DNA from: Chryseobacterium sp. CY350 | GTDB lineage: Bacteria > Bacteroidota > Bacteroidia > Flavobacteriales > Weeksellaceae | Length of the DNA: 64,000 bases | Direction: 5' to 3' | Assembly (NCBI RefSeq): GCF_027945075.1 | Contig: NZ_CP116034.1 | Coordinates: forward strand, 2,418,001-2,482,000 | Part shown: positions 8,154 to 17,564 of the stretch, in pieces | Layout: each line of letters begins with the position of its first letter | How positions within the stretch are numbered: the stretch's first letter is position 1 | Program-made: the position numbers and the translations under genes | The notes under the pieces: generated by a model | What the model was told of the DNA's origin: nothing | The model's database searches: none | What the model saw: the letters and a program-made list of their open reading frames with translations, nothing else

Positions 8154-9968
8154 ATGGAAACCATAATATTAAAAATAATTCTTTGTTCAGGAATTGTACT
8201 TGGTCTCTACTATTTATTTTTGGCAAAAGAAAAAACTCTTACCTTCAATAGATTCTACTTGTTATTTGGGCTAGTTTTCTCATATTCAGTGCCTTTTTTA
8301 GCAATTCAGACAGAACAGACTGAGAAGAAAAAACCTGCTGTTTTTTTTGAACAAGAAATTCAACAGCAATTCGAACAAACTCCGGTTGCCGCTCAAAACG
8401 ACGCTTTTGATTACTTTCAATTACTTTGGATCGCTTACTTTATCATATCAGCAATCCTTGTTTTGAAAATAATGTATTTGATTATAAAAATCAAATCATT
8501 AAAAGGTAGAAAAATTATATATCAGAACAGAACTGTTGTTTTACTTGAAAAACAGATCTCGCCTTTCAGTTTTCTTAATGTCATTTACATTTCAAAGAAT
8601 TATTACAAAGACGGAAAAATTGATGACAGAATATTTCTTCATGAAGAGATTCACGTAAAGCAAAAACATTCATTAGACGTACTATTTATAGAGTTTTTGA
8701 AAGCATTTTCATGGTTCAACCCAATTATTTATTTCTATAAAAATGCAATGATTACCAATCATGAATTTTTGGCAGATGAAGAAGTGATCCTTAAAAACGC
8801 AGGCATTAAAAATTATCAGGAGCTCATTCTGAAAGAAGTCCTTAAGCAACAGAATTTAAATTTAACACACCAATTCAATTTCAATAACACTAAAAAAAGA
8901 TTTATTATGATGACAAAAACAAATTCAAAATTTGCGAAAGCGAAAAAATATTTGGCTATTCCTGCATTTGCAGTTTTGACGGTGGTCTTTGCAGAAAAAG
9001 TTTACGCGAATGATTCATCGTCAGAAAATTTAGTTGAAAGCAATATACTTTCTGATGATCCATATACTGAGTTTAAAAAGATATTATCTAAATACTCAAA
9101 ACTACTTGAAAAGAAGGAATACGCTGAATTTGAAAAGAAAATTTCAGATGAAGAGAAGCAGAAACTTGCTGAACTCTATGGCAAACTTAGTGATCAACAA
9201 CAGAACGAACAACCTATTATATTTTTAAATCTATCTGATTACAAGAAGATAGTTCCCACAGCAAAAGAAATCATTGATTTTTCAAATGCGCGAAAATATT
9301 TAGTCGTAATTAATGGTAGACAAGTTGGTAATGCAGAACTAGCAAAGTACAAAAGCTCAGACTTTTCATATTATTCGATAACCGAAAGCAGTCCAAAGCC
9401 ATTCTCTGTGACTTTAATGACTAATGCTTATTTTAAAAAATATGTTGAAGAAAAAAAACCTGTTATGGCTTTCATAAGTTCTGATATAACTTCTCCAAGT
9501 AGTAGAAAATCATTGTCACAGGATACAATTACACCACGGAAAACTGTAGATGTAAAATTGATTGAGCAAAAGTCTGCAACTTCTACTTCTGATGCAAGAT
9601 ATGTACAGGATTTGGCTATTGACCCTCCTGTAAAGGTTTCAAACGAATATACAACTACACCAGAATATCCAGGTGGAATTAATGCTATGCGAAATAAAGT
9701 TTCACAGAATTTCAATGGTTCCATTCTTAAAGGTGATGAAGGAATTGTACGATCAGATATTCAGTTTGTTATTGATGAAAATGGAGAAGTCTCTAATATA
9801 AAAACAATGGGCAACAATGAAATATTTAATAACGAAGCATACAAGGCTGTAAGGCTGGCAAACGAAAATATCACATGGAAGCCTGCAACAAAAGACGGGA
9901 ACCCTGTCAAATACATATTCAAACTTCCATTAACAATGAAATTTGAGTCAGCAATAAAAACACAGTAA
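8154..9968 (+). CDS. BlaR1/MecR1-like M56 metallopeptidase with C-terminal TonB-like domain
   Basis: The N-terminal half is membrane-embedded (helices near residues 5-20, 33-48, 95-115) and carries the M56 zinc motif HEEIH starting at residue 163, followed by NHEFLADEEV. A further hydrophobic helix near residue 270 leads to a periplasmic region with low-complexity stretches. The last ~100 residues are a TonB_C-like domain (EYPGGINAMR, then SDIQFVIDENGEVSNI and ITWKPATKDG). This architecture is common in Bacteroidota as a sensor-protease partner for BlaI repressors, but the penicillin-binding sensor domain of true BlaR1 is absent, so the signal is probably not a beta-lactam. Confidence 0.87.
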   Translation: METIILKIILCSGIVLGLYYLFLAKEKTLTFNRFYLLFGLVFSYSVPFLAIQTEQTEKKKPAVFFEQEIQQQFEQTPVAAQNDAFDYFQLLWIAYFIISAILVLKIMYLIIKIKSLKGRKIIYQNRTVVLLEKQISPFSFLNVIYISKNYYKDGKIDDRIFLHEEIHVKQKHSLDVLFIEFLKAFSWFNPIIYFYKNAMITNHEFLADEEVILKNAGIKNYQELILKEVLKQQNLNLTHQFNFNNTKKRFIMMTKTNSKFAKAKKYLAIPAFAVLTVVFAEKVYANDSSSENLVESNILSDDPYTEFKKILSKYSKLLEKKEYAEFEKKISDEEKQKLAELYGKLSDQQQNEQPIIFLNLSDYKKIVPTAKEIIDFSNARKYLVVINGRQVGNAELAKYKSSDFSYYSITESSPKPFSVTLMTNAYFKKYVEEKKPVMAFISSDITSPSSRKSLSQDTITPRKTVDVKLIEQKSATSTSDARYVQDLAIDPPVKVSNEYTTTPEYPGGINAMRNKVSQNFNGSILKGDEGIVRSDIQFVIDENGEVSNIKTMGNNEIFNNEAYKAVRLANENITWKPATKDGNPVKYIFKLPLTMKFESAIKTQ

Positions 9969-9997
9969 TTATAAATTTCACTATTGATGTGAAGCCT

Positions 9998-10030
9998 CAC
10001 CGTAAAGTTGCAACTTTACGGTGTTTTTTA
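9998..10030 (+). terminator. Rho-independent terminator after the blaI/M56 operon
   Basis: A perfect 13-bp inverted repeat with essentially no loop (arms 9998-10010 and 10011-10023, CACCGTAAAGTTG) is followed by a T-run. The rest of 9969-10175 shows only AT-rich sequence and the uvrB -7 box. Confidence 0.88.
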
Positions 10031-10163
10031 TCTAAATGAAAAATTTAAACTAAATACGCTATCAAACAAGGCACAAAAACAGCAATGATTTTATCAATCG
10101 TGATGAATTAAAATTGATGTAATATTTATGATCGCACTCCTCTTCTCAGCATTTTTTATTTCA

Positions 10164-10171
10164 TAAATTTG
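10164..10171 (+). promoter_or_regulatory. -7 box 4 bases before the uvrB start
   Basis: TAAATTTG is an exact TAnnTTTG match ending 4 bases before the uvrB ATG. If used, transcription would start at or very near the initiation codon, giving a leaderless message. No convincing TTTG -33 element is seen upstream. Confidence 0.4.
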
Positions 10172-10175
10172 ATGT

Positions 10176-12167
10176 ATGAAATTTACGCTTCAATCAGAAT
10201 ATAAACCAACCGGAGACCAACCAACAGCCATTGAAAAACTGACCGAAGGTTTAGAAATCGGTGAAAAATATCAGACTTTACTCGGGGTGACAGGTTCCGG
10301 GAAAACTTTTACCGTTGCCAATGTTATTCATAATACCCAAAAACCAACTTTAGTTTTAGCACACAATAAAACTTTAGCAGCGCAGCTTTTCATGGAGTTT
10401 AAAGAATTCTTCCCCGAAAACGCTGTTGAATATTTTGTGAGTTACTATGATTATTATCAGCCCGAAGCTTACATCGCAAGTTCAGGAACTTATATCGAAA
10501 AGGATTTGAGTATCAATGAAGAGGTAGAAAAACTGCGACTTTCTGCGATTGCAAGTTTGCTCTCAGGGAGACGAGATGTTTTGATCGTTGCTTCAGTATC
10601 ATGTATATATGGTGTCGGAAATCCCGCAGAGTTTCATAAATCATTAATTTCTTTACAAATTGGTGAGAAGACAACCAGAACTTCTCTTCTACACTCTTTA
10701 GTTAATGCTTTATATTCCAGAACGTTGGCAGACTTCTCAAGAGGTACGTTTCGTGTGAAAGGTGATGTTGTCGACATTTTCCCCGCTTACGCTGATAATG
10801 GCGTGAGAATTCAGTTTTTTGGGGACGAAATTGAGAAGATTCAAAGTTTTGATCCCGTTTCAGGAAATACAACTGCAAATTTTGATCAGATTCAAATTTA
10901 TCCTGCAAACCTATTTGTGACTTCAAAAGAAACTTTGAATGGAGCGATTAGAAATATTCAGGACGACATGGTAAAACAGGTCGATTTTTTCTCTGAAATA
11001 GGGAAACCTTTAGAATCAAAAAGACTTCAGGAAAGAACAGAACTTGATCTTGAAATGATTAAAGAATTGGGTTACTGCTCAGGAATTGAAAACTATTCGC
11101 GTTATCTTGATGGTAGACTTCCAGGCTCAAGACCTTTCTGTCTTTTAGATTATTTCCCGAAAGATTACCTGATGGTGATTGATGAAAGTCACGTTACCGT
11201 ACCGCAAGTTCATGCTATGTATGGCGGTGACAGAAGTCGTAAGGAAGCTTTGGTAGAATACGGATTCCGACTTCCCGCCGCGATGGATAACCGACCTCTC
11301 AAATTTGAGGAATTTGAAGCCATTCAGAATCAGGTTATTTATGTTTCTGCAACTCCTGCAGATTACGAACTGGAAAAAACGGGCGGAGAATATATCGAAC
11401 AAATTATTCGTCCAACAGGACTTTTAGATCCCATTATTGAAATTCGTCCTTCTTTAAATCAGATTGATGATTTAATGGAAGAAATCAGAAAACGTGCAGA
11501 AATTGACGAACGAGTTTTAGTCACAACTTTAACCAAAAAAATGGCTGAAGAACTGACTAAATATTTTACAAAGTTCGGAATAAGAACACGATACATTCAC
11601 TCCGATGTTGAAACTTTAGAACGTATTCAGATCATGCAGGATCTTCGTCTCGGAATTTTTGATGTCCTAATTGGTGTCAATTTGCTAAGAGAAGGTTTAG
11701 ATTTACCGGAAGTTTCTTTAGTAGCCATATTAGATGCCGACAAAGAAGGAATGCTGAGAAGCAGAAGATCAATGATTCAGACGGTCGGAAGAGCAGCAAG
11801 AAACCTAAACGGAAGAGCTATTCTCTATGCAGATAAAATCACAAAATCAATGCAGTCTACCATTGATGAAACCGAATATCGCCGACAAAAACAGATGGCT
11901 TACAATGAGGAACACGGTAAAGTTCCGATGGCATTAAACAAAAAGATTTCAGAAAATTTGGTTGGAAGAAGCAAAGATTTTCCTGACGAAAAATATACAC
12001 AGAAACAAATTTTGCAAAAAGTTGCAGATGTGAAAGCTACTTACGCTACTGAAGATGTTGAGAAACTTATTGCCCAAAAGCAAAAGGAAATGGAAGGCGC
12101 GGCGAAAAATTTAGATTTTATAAAAGCTGCACAATTGAGAGATGAGATTGCTGCCTTGAAAGGATAA
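10176..12167 (+). CDS. uvrB: Excinuclease ABC subunit UvrB
   Basis: UvrB is the damage-verifying helicase-like subunit of nucleotide excision repair; it receives DNA from UvrA and recruits UvrC. At 663 residues it is full length. Seen in order: Walker A GVTGSGKTFT (about residues 39-48), the beta-hairpin SYYDYYQPEAY that clamps DNA, the DESH-type Walker B (VIDESHVTVPQ), helicase motif VI (QTVGRAARN), and the C-terminal UVR domain (LDFIKAAQLRDEIAAL) that contacts UvrC. It is a single gene between two accessory blocks. Confidence 0.97.
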   Translation: MKFTLQSEYKPTGDQPTAIEKLTEGLEIGEKYQTLLGVTGSGKTFTVANVIHNTQKPTLVLAHNKTLAAQLFMEFKEFFPENAVEYFVSYYDYYQPEAYIASSGTYIEKDLSINEEVEKLRLSAIASLLSGRRDVLIVASVSCIYGVGNPAEFHKSLISLQIGEKTTRTSLLHSLVNALYSRTLADFSRGTFRVKGDVVDIFPAYADNGVRIQFFGDEIEKIQSFDPVSGNTTANFDQIQIYPANLFVTSKETLNGAIRNIQDDMVKQVDFFSEIGKPLESKRLQERTELDLEMIKELGYCSGIENYSRYLDGRLPGSRPFCLLDYFPKDYLMVIDESHVTVPQVHAMYGGDRSRKEALVEYGFRLPAAMDNRPLKFEEFEAIQNQVIYVSATPADYELEKTGGEYIEQIIRPTGLLDPIIEIRPSLNQIDDLMEEIRKRAEIDERVLVTTLTKKMAEELTKYFTKFGIRTRYIHSDVETLERIQIMQDLRLGIFDVLIGVNLLREGLDLPEVSLVAILDADKEGMLRSRRSMIQTVGRAARNLNGRAILYADKITKSMQSTIDETEYRRQKQMAYNEEHGKVPMALNKKISENLVGRSKDFPDEKYTQKQILQKVADVKATYATEDVEKLIAQKQKEMEGAAKNLDFIKAAQLRDEIAALKG

Positions 12168-12203
12168 TTTAGATTAAATTTTGTTAGAGTAAAGGAAATC
12201 TTG

Positions 12204-13268
12204 TTATATAATGTCAAATATTCTAAGTTGTATAAAAGATATAAAACTTATTATAATGATATATAGAATAAGTGTAATCCAATTATTACTTCCAGATGTA
12301 ATTGTAATATTTGATGAGTTCGCATTATTTCTCCAAAATAAAATGCTATATAGAAAAGCAGTCAAAAAGATTATATTAATAACCCCAAATAATATTCCAC
12401 TTAAAATTACAAAAACTTGACTATTTAAATAAATCCAAGGCAAAATCAAATTGGTGACTAAACATAACATGAAAAATAAAATAACAAATTTTTCTTTACG
12501 TCTTTGACTTTTTGAAGTACTTTTCTCAATATATCTTAAATTTAAATTATATATTTTCTCAGCCGGTATATGGAATATACTACTATTAATTGGCACAAAA
12601 ACTTGTGAAGAATTTGAATACCTTCTAACAGCTGTAAGAAATATTGATTCTAATTTATTTGTAGTTTTACAAATTGTATATTGAGAAAAGAAACCTGAAT
12701 AGAGTACATTTCTATCGCCATTATTTACAACAACATCAATTATAACTTCCTCAACTCCATTTTTACCTAAAAGATTAGAGTTGGATGCATTTTCAAACTC
12801 TTTTCTTGTAATTATTTCTCCCGAGTAATAATAGTACCAATAATTTGCAAATCTAAAAGCACTAGTGTAATGGTCAAGATGTAAAAATCTTACAAGTAGA
12901 TACCCTAAAAAACCTAATGTAAAAGGAACAGTTACCAAAAGTGAAAAATAAACTAATAGGGGTAGCGAATCTTTATTATCTAAACTTAATTTAAAGGGTT
13001 TATCTGATTCTTCATTAAAACTATTTGTTAAATTACTAATAAATTCAAAGTCAACGCTGTTATCAATTGTTCGATTGTATATCAACAATATAAATATTTG
13101 CGCTATGCATCCCCAGAAAAAAGTTGTTATTATTCTATCTGAAAAATCTCCTTGACTAAATTGCTTAGTGAATTCACCTCTAAAATAAGATCTTTTTAAA
13201 ATAATTCCAGGAAATAAAATAAAAAACACAAGTAGAAAACTACTTAAAGCAAATTTAACGCTTTCCAT
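12204..13268 (-). CDS. Unrecognised membrane protein
   Basis: I do not recognise this 354-residue protein. It has an N-terminal hydrophobic helix with a Pro-Gly break (LFPGIILKRSYFRGEF), two more helices near residues 45-65 and 105-128, a cytosolic central region of about 130 residues (NNGDRNVLYSGFFSQYTICK, later VFVPINSSIFHIPAEKI), and three closely spaced helices at the C-terminus. Base composition is clearly more AT-rich than the flanking uvrB and permease genes. Its start codon overlaps the stop of the 81-residue gene upstream, so the two are translated together. This looks like an acquired two-gene unit of unknown role. Confidence 0.6.
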   Translation of the reverse strand: MESVKFALSSFLLVFFILFPGIILKRSYFRGEFTKQFSQGDFSDRIITTFFWGCIAQIFILLIYNRTIDNSVDFEFISNLTNSFNEESDKPFKLSLDNKDSLPLLVYFSLLVTVPFTLGFLGYLLVRFLHLDHYTSAFRFANYWYYYYSGEIITRKEFENASNSNLLGKNGVEEVIIDVVVNNGDRNVLYSGFFSQYTICKTTNKLESIFLTAVRRYSNSSQVFVPINSSIFHIPAEKIYNLNLRYIEKSTSKSQRRKEKFVILFFMLCLVTNLILPWIYLNSQVFVILSGILFGVINIIFLTAFLYSILFWRNNANSSNITITSGSNNWITLILYIIIISFISFIQLRIFDII

Positions 13269-13513
13269 TATTCTGAAAAGGTATCTTCTACATATAATGT
13301 AAATGAATCATGATTTTTAAGTTCAACTTCAATACTTGATTCTTTACTATTACGTAATTCTTCTAATTTTTGAAGATAAGTATTTCTGTCTTCGGGATCC
13401 CTTAAAATTCTTTTCTTTTCGATATCTGAAATATCCATATCGTTAAAAAAAACATTCCAGATATCTCCAAATGAAATAAATATAGACGATAGTGATTTGA
13501 TTACTGAATCCAT
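13268..13513 (-). CDS. Unrecognised 81-residue partner of the membrane protein
   Basis: A small, charged, soluble protein: an N-terminal amphipathic stretch (MDSVIKSLSSIFISFGDIW), then a Lys/Glu/Asp-rich middle (DISDIEKKRILRDPEDRN) and a beta-like end (IEVELKNHDSFTLYVED). It has no recognised domain. Its stop overlaps the start of the downstream membrane protein by one base, which strongly suggests a functional pair. Confidence 0.55.
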   Translation of the reverse strand: MDSVIKSLSSIFISFGDIWNVFFNDMDISDIEKKRILRDPEDRNTYLQKLEELRNSKESSIEVELKNHDSFTLYVEDTFSE

Positions 13514-13649
13514 AATTTTAATTTTTAAAGATTTGAAATATTATTGTACAAATATATAACTTTTATCAATTCCGACTTAATCTTGTTTATATTATCAAAA
13601 TTATTTAATGTTAACGCCAAAACATGTCGTATTAAAAACAATAATACTT

Positions 13650-13916
13650 TTAAAACTTATAAACCTTCGTTAGGGGTTTGTGATACTCTACTTTTCCACC
13701 CCGAAGTGGCGTAAGCAAATCCATCAAACCGTTCAGTTTTATTTCATAAACTGTAGACAGTTGCATTCCTAATTTTCCTTTAGGCATTCCTTGCCTGTGA
13801 AACCATTCGAGGTAACTTATAGGCAGATCGGCCAAAACCGTATTCTGATATTTTCCGAACGGCATTTTTACCACACAGATCTCCTGCAATATTTCCGGAT
13901 TTATTCCCTGCTCCAT
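13650..13916 (-). CDS. DUF3820 family protein
   Basis: An 88-residue protein matching the DUF3820 pattern: MPFGKYQNTVLADLPISYLEWFHRQGMPKG (residues ~18-47; the MPFGKYxG/N and YLxWF parts are diagnostic), then a helical C-terminus. Members are sometimes linked to exonuclease domains or to nucleic-acid proteins; the function of stand-alone forms is unknown. It starts 3 bases after the AI-2E-type permease stop on the same strand, so it is probably co-transcribed. Confidence 0.85.
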   Translation of the reverse strand: MEQGINPEILQEICVVKMPFGKYQNTVLADLPISYLEWFHRQGMPKGKLGMQLSTVYEIKLNGLMDLLTPLRGGKVEYHKPLTKVYKF

Positions 13917-13919
13917 TTT

Positions 13920-15014
13920 TTAAACAATTAAATCAATTTTTTCTTCGAGTTCTTCATTTTTATCTTTACTGGAAAGTTCGAGCTCAGGTATATCATCTTC
14001 TGAAAATTCATTTCTATAAACCTGAATCAGCAAAAGTGTGAAAGACACCAGAATTGGCCCAAAGACAAGCCCCATGAAACCGAAGAGTTTCATTCCCATA
14101 ATAATTCCAAACACCGTATTTAGAGGATGAATATCTTCGAGTTTTTTTAATAAAGTGAAACGCAGAATATTATCCGTAAGACCAACAACAATCACACAGT
14201 ACGCTCCCAAACCAATACCTTGCCCAGTCTGACCTTCTGCAATCATAAAAATACAGATCGGAGCGTAGATAATTGCCGCCCCCACAATTGGAATCATTGA
14301 TGCAGCTGCCGTTAAAGCGAAAAGTAAAATGGGACTTGGCGCACCGAAAATAAAATATCCTATCAAAGCAATAATTCCCTGTCCTAAAGCGACAACCGGA
14401 ATTCCGATTGCATTTGCCATGATGAGTTTACGCATTTTTTCGCCTATTAAAGACACATTAGCTCTTTTCAAAGGTGCAGCTGAAGCTAAAATTCTCTCAA
14501 ATAATCGGGGCCTTTCAAACATAAAATAAAGAATGAAATACATCGACATAATTACAGTCAATGTATTGAAAGTACCACTCAGCGCTGTAGTAGAAAAACG
14601 ACCGGCAGTATCTTTCACCTTTGTCATGTTTTCTTTACTTAGCAAATCAATTTTTGTTTTATTGTACACAAAATCGTGAATCTTATCTACAAAAATATTA
14701 AATTTTTGCATGTAAGCCTGTGCGTTCCCGAGTTTCTCAATTAAAAGATCTGCTATGAAATAAATTGGCAGAATGATAATTATTAAACTTGCAAACATCA
14801 AAAGCAATGATGATGCCCAGGGTTTCCACTTTTTTTCTTCCTGCAAATAAAAATTATATTTGCGGCAGAGCACGTAAATCGTTACTGCGCCCAAAACAGC
14901 CGGAATAAAAAGTGCAAGATTAAAACAGATTAATGCTGTTAAAATTAAAATAATTGCAAGCAATGCGATTTGCTTGATAACAACACTGCTGATTTGTTTT
15001 TCGTTGTGTGACAT
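13920..15014 (-). CDS. AI-2E family permease-like membrane protein
   Basis: A 364-residue polytopic protein of the AI-2E transporter (UPF0118, YdiK/PerM) family. There are about eight helices, arranged as an N-terminal pair, a third helix, an extracytoplasmic loop of about 60 residues rich in Lys/Asp, then the conserved C-terminal block with ALGQGIIALIGYFIFG, PIVGAAIIYAPICIF and FGFMGLVFGPILVSF. Functions vary among relatives (Na+/H+ exchange, small-molecule efflux), so the substrate is open. Its start overlaps the stop of the upstream membrane gene by one base. Confidence 0.87.
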   Translation of the reverse strand: MSHNEKQISSVVIKQIALLAIILILTALICFNLALFIPAVLGAVTIYVLCRKYNFYLQEEKKWKPWASSLLLMFASLIIIILPIYFIADLLIEKLGNAQAYMQKFNIFVDKIHDFVYNKTKIDLLSKENMTKVKDTAGRFSTTALSGTFNTLTVIMSMYFILYFMFERPRLFERILASAAPLKRANVSLIGEKMRKLIMANAIGIPVVALGQGIIALIGYFIFGAPSPILLFALTAAASMIPIVGAAIIYAPICIFMIAEGQTGQGIGLGAYCVIVVGLTDNILRFTLLKKLEDIHPLNTVFGIIMGMKLFGFMGLVFGPILVSFTLLLIQVYRNEFSEDDIPELELSSKDKNEELEEKIDLIV

Positions 15015-15748
15015 TATTTATATGTTATTTGTCTTGGTTTTCCCAAATATGCGCAATAAGTAGAATACATTACGACTGTAAAAAATGGTAATGTAAAAAT
15101 TATACCAACACAACATAAAACGATTCCGAGCACGCTTATTATTATCCCTAAAAGTGCAGCTCCCAAAAATACACCGTAGTTTTCTTTAGCAATACTGTAT
15201 GTTTTGGTTAAAGCTTCCATTGCGGTAGCATTTTCAAACAGCAAAATAGGATAGCCCAACAAAAACAGCGGATATATGAAGAAGAACGGAATAACACACA
15301 TGACAAGCGAAATCCCCAGGATAATATTTGTAATTAAACTATACAGCAGAATGTTTCCCAAATTCTGACGATAACCAATAAACAGATCTGAAAATTCTAC
15401 AGGAACCTTGGTGTTAAATTTATTTGTAACATAAATAAAACCCACAAATAGCGGCGCCATTAAGATTGATACTATACCTGAAAAAGACGAATAAGTAGAA
15501 ACTCCCGGCCTATTCCAATAACTGTAATCTGTGTAATCACCATCCATATTCCGAAAATCACTAAACCCGCTCCAATAATGAAAACCGCTAATCGACTGAA
15601 TAATAAAATCGGCGATGTAATAAATAATAGATACTACTACAACATAAAGAATTACGCCTTTATACATCTCAAATGCATGAGAAATGATGGAGCCTGTATT
15701 GCGATCAGGAGCAGATCCCTGCTGATCAAATTCGTTAAATTCTGACAT
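15014..15748 (-). CDS. Polytopic membrane protein, family shared with two neighbours
   Basis: A 244-residue membrane protein with about five or six helices. Its plan (short soluble N-terminus, helix in a GVILYVV stretch, then VEFSDLFIGYRQN on the cytosolic side, then paired helices and a final ENYGVFLGAALLG helix) is shared with the proteins at 15817-16557 and 52837-53532. Such proteins are often annotated as membrane domains of glycerophosphodiester phosphodiesterases, without the enzyme part. No catalytic motif is seen. It is coupled to the AI-2E permease gene. Confidence 0.6.
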   Translation of the reverse strand: MSEFNEFDQQGSAPDRNTGSIISHAFEMYKGVILYVVVVSIIYYIADFIIQSISGFHYWSGFSDFRNMDGDYTDYSYWNRPGVSTYSSFSGIVSILMAPLFVGFIYVTNKFNTKVPVEFSDLFIGYRQNLGNILLYSLITNIILGISLVMCVIPFFFIYPLFLLGYPILLFENATAMEALTKTYSIAKENYGVFLGAALLGIIISVLGIVLCCVGIIFTLPFFTVVMYSTYCAYLGKPRQITYK

Positions 15749-15816
15749 GGTGTTATTTTTTTAATGTTTCTCAAATTTAATTTTTTTCGAGAACAAAACT
15801 GCCACCATCCTTAAAT

Positions 15817-16557
15817 TTAATTTTTTTCTTCGAAAATGCTTTTGTAAAGCGAATAAATCATTGCGTTCCAGAAAGGGAAAGTTAATAATCCACCTACAAA
15901 AAATAATGCAAAACCAATATATTTAAATAAAAATGCAACAATTACGCAAACAAATATTTCTATAAAATACATTTTCAACGCTTTCCAGTTTAGAGCAATT
16001 CCCTCAAAAATAGTTTTGTTTTGGAAAAACATCAATGGCGCAACGAAAAGCGTTATCATTACCCAAATAACCGGAAGTATCACAGTCTGAGCAATTAAGC
16101 TATAAAAGAAAAACCAAAAGATAAAATAGCTCATATATCTAAAGAAATTCAACCCTCTATATCCTACAAATAAATCTGATAATTCAGTAGGTTCTTTTAA
16201 ATCCAACTTCTTAAAAATTTGGTAAAATCCTAAGTTTAAAGGATAAAGAAAAATAATTGTTCCTAAAACAGAATAGACAAAATTAACAGCGTTTTCTGTC
16301 TTTCCCAACTCTTGAGATTTTTGCAGATACTCGTTAAATCCTTTTTGTAAAGCTATTTGTAACTCATCATTGAATTCAAAAATTCCAAAATAATCAGCAA
16401 AGAAAAATATTGAAGAAAAAAACAAAGCAAAATAGATGATTGAAAACATCAATTGATACAGCAAAGTCCTGTTCCAATAATAAAATGCCTGTTTTAAGAT
16501 AAAGTCGAGTCCTGGTTTTTGTGGGTATTTCTCCTGCATTGAAAATATTTTGTGCAA
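15817..16557 (-). CDS. Polytopic membrane protein, paralogue of the preceding one
   Basis: A 246-residue membrane protein sharing the layout of 15014-15748, including the cytosolic motif TELSDLFVGYRGLNFFRY between the second and third helix groups and an ISFWNAMIYSLY-like end (FPFWNAMIYSLYK). It has about six helices and no enzyme motif. The first 15 residues (MHKIFSMQEKYPQKP) may be over-extended; MQEKYPQKPGLDF at 16539 is a reasonable alternative start. It is divergent from pabB. Confidence 0.6.
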   Translation of the reverse strand: MHKIFSMQEKYPQKPGLDFILKQAFYYWNRTLLYQLMFSIIYFALFFSSIFFFADYFGIFEFNDELQIALQKGFNEYLQKSQELGKTENAVNFVYSVLGTIIFLYPLNLGFYQIFKKLDLKEPTELSDLFVGYRGLNFFRYMSYFIFWFFFYSLIAQTVILPVIWVMITLFVAPLMFFQNKTIFEGIALNWKALKMYFIEIFVCVIVAFLFKYIGFALFFVGGLLTFPFWNAMIYSLYKSIFEEKN

Positions 16558-16574
16558 AAGTAAGCATCAATAAC

Positions 16575-16582
16575 TACTTTTG
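16575..16582 (+). promoter_or_regulatory. -7 box of pabB
   Basis: TACTTTTG matches TAnnTTTG, with TTTG 21 bases upstream (16550-16553) as a possible -33 element. Predicted transcription start (about 16588) falls on the ATG at 16587, so either the message is leaderless or translation starts at the next in-frame ATG, 16620. Confidence 0.45.
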
Positions 16583-16586
16583 TGAA

Positions 16587-17564
16587 ATGTTTTCTCAGAA
16601 TCATCAAAAATTTATTGAAATGGACGAACTTTCACAAAAGAAAGTTCCTTTTTTCTTCGTTATAGATTTTCTCGGAAACAAGGTGGAAATATATAATGAA
16701 AAGCAATTAGAAGAAAATAGCTTGATCGTTGATTTTCAGTCGTTTTCAAACACAAAGAAGATCGAAGCATTAGATAAAAAAACAGAATGGAAATCTTTTC
16801 CGGAAAGCCTGGAAAGTTTTAAAAAAGGATTTGAAAACGTTCAGGAAAACATCAGATTAGGAAATTCTTACCTTGTTAATTATACCCGAAAAACAAAAAT
16901 TGAGACCAATCTTAGCTTAGAAGAAATATTCTATCATTCTAAGGCAAAATACAAGGTTTTATATAAAGATTTTTTCGTATTTTTTTCTCCTGAAACTTTC
17001 GTCAAGATAACCAGTGATAAAATTTTCACATATCCGATGAAAGGCACTATTGATGCATCTCTGGAGAATGCCGAAGAAGTTTTGAAGAACGATAAGAAAG
17101 AAAAAGCCGAACATTACACTGTTGTTGATTTGCTTAGAAATGATCTCAGCATGGTTGCAGATGAGGTAAAAGTTGACAAATTTCAGTATATTGATTTTCT
17201 TAAAACCCATCAAAAAGATCTTTTTGCGATGAGTTCTGAGATTTCGGGCAATTTAAAACCTGAATTTAAAGGTAAAATAGGAAGCATAATGCAGAAACTT
17301 TTACCTGCAGGATCAATTTTAGGAGCGCCAAAACCTAAAACTTTAGAAATCATTTTGAAGGCAGAAGGTTTTAACAGAGGTTTTTACACCGGAGTTTGTG
17401 GTTGGTTTGACGGCGAAAACTTAGACAGTTGTGTGATGATTCGCTTTATCGAAAAAGAAGGCAATCAACTGTATTTCAAGAGCGGCGGCGGAATCACGCA
17501 CATGAGCAAATTAGAAGACGAGTACGAAGAAATGAAAAATAAAATCTATGTCCCAATTCATTGA
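16587..17564 (+). CDS. pabB: Aminodeoxychorismate synthase component I (PabB)
   Basis: PabB combines chorismate with ammonia to form 4-amino-4-deoxychorismate for folate synthesis. It is a short (~325 residue) chorismate-binding enzyme covering the catalytic core. Seen are YTRKTKIETN, YPMKGTIDAS, EHYTVVDLLRNDLS, LLPAGSILGAPKPKT and GGGITHMSKLEDEYEE, all parts of the chorismate/Mg2+ site. The open frame extends up to 16521, but those extra codons overlap the divergent gene's start; 16587 or 16620 (MDELSQKK) fits the promoter better. No glutamine amidotransferase partner gene is adjacent. It overlaps the class IV aminotransferase gene by 17 bases. Confidence 0.88.
   Translation: MFSQNHQKFIEMDELSQKKVPFFFVIDFLGNKVEIYNEKQLEENSLIVDFQSFSNTKKIEALDKKTEWKSFPESLESFKKGFENVQENIRLGNSYLVNYTRKTKIETNLSLEEIFYHSKAKYKVLYKDFFVFFSPETFVKITSDKIFTYPMKGTIDASLENAEEVLKNDKKEKAEHYTVVDLLRNDLSMVADEVKVDKFQYIDFLKTHQKDLFAMSSEISGNLKPEFKGKIGSIMQKLLPAGSILGAPKPKTLEIILKAEGFNRGFYTGVCGWFDGENLDSCVMIRFIEKEGNQLYFKSGGGITHMSKLEDEYEEMKNKIYVPIH

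Noticed and set aside
7780..9968. A beta-lactam-inducible resistance operon
   Set aside because: The sensor lacks a penicillin-binding domain and no beta-lactamase or PBP2a gene is nearby.
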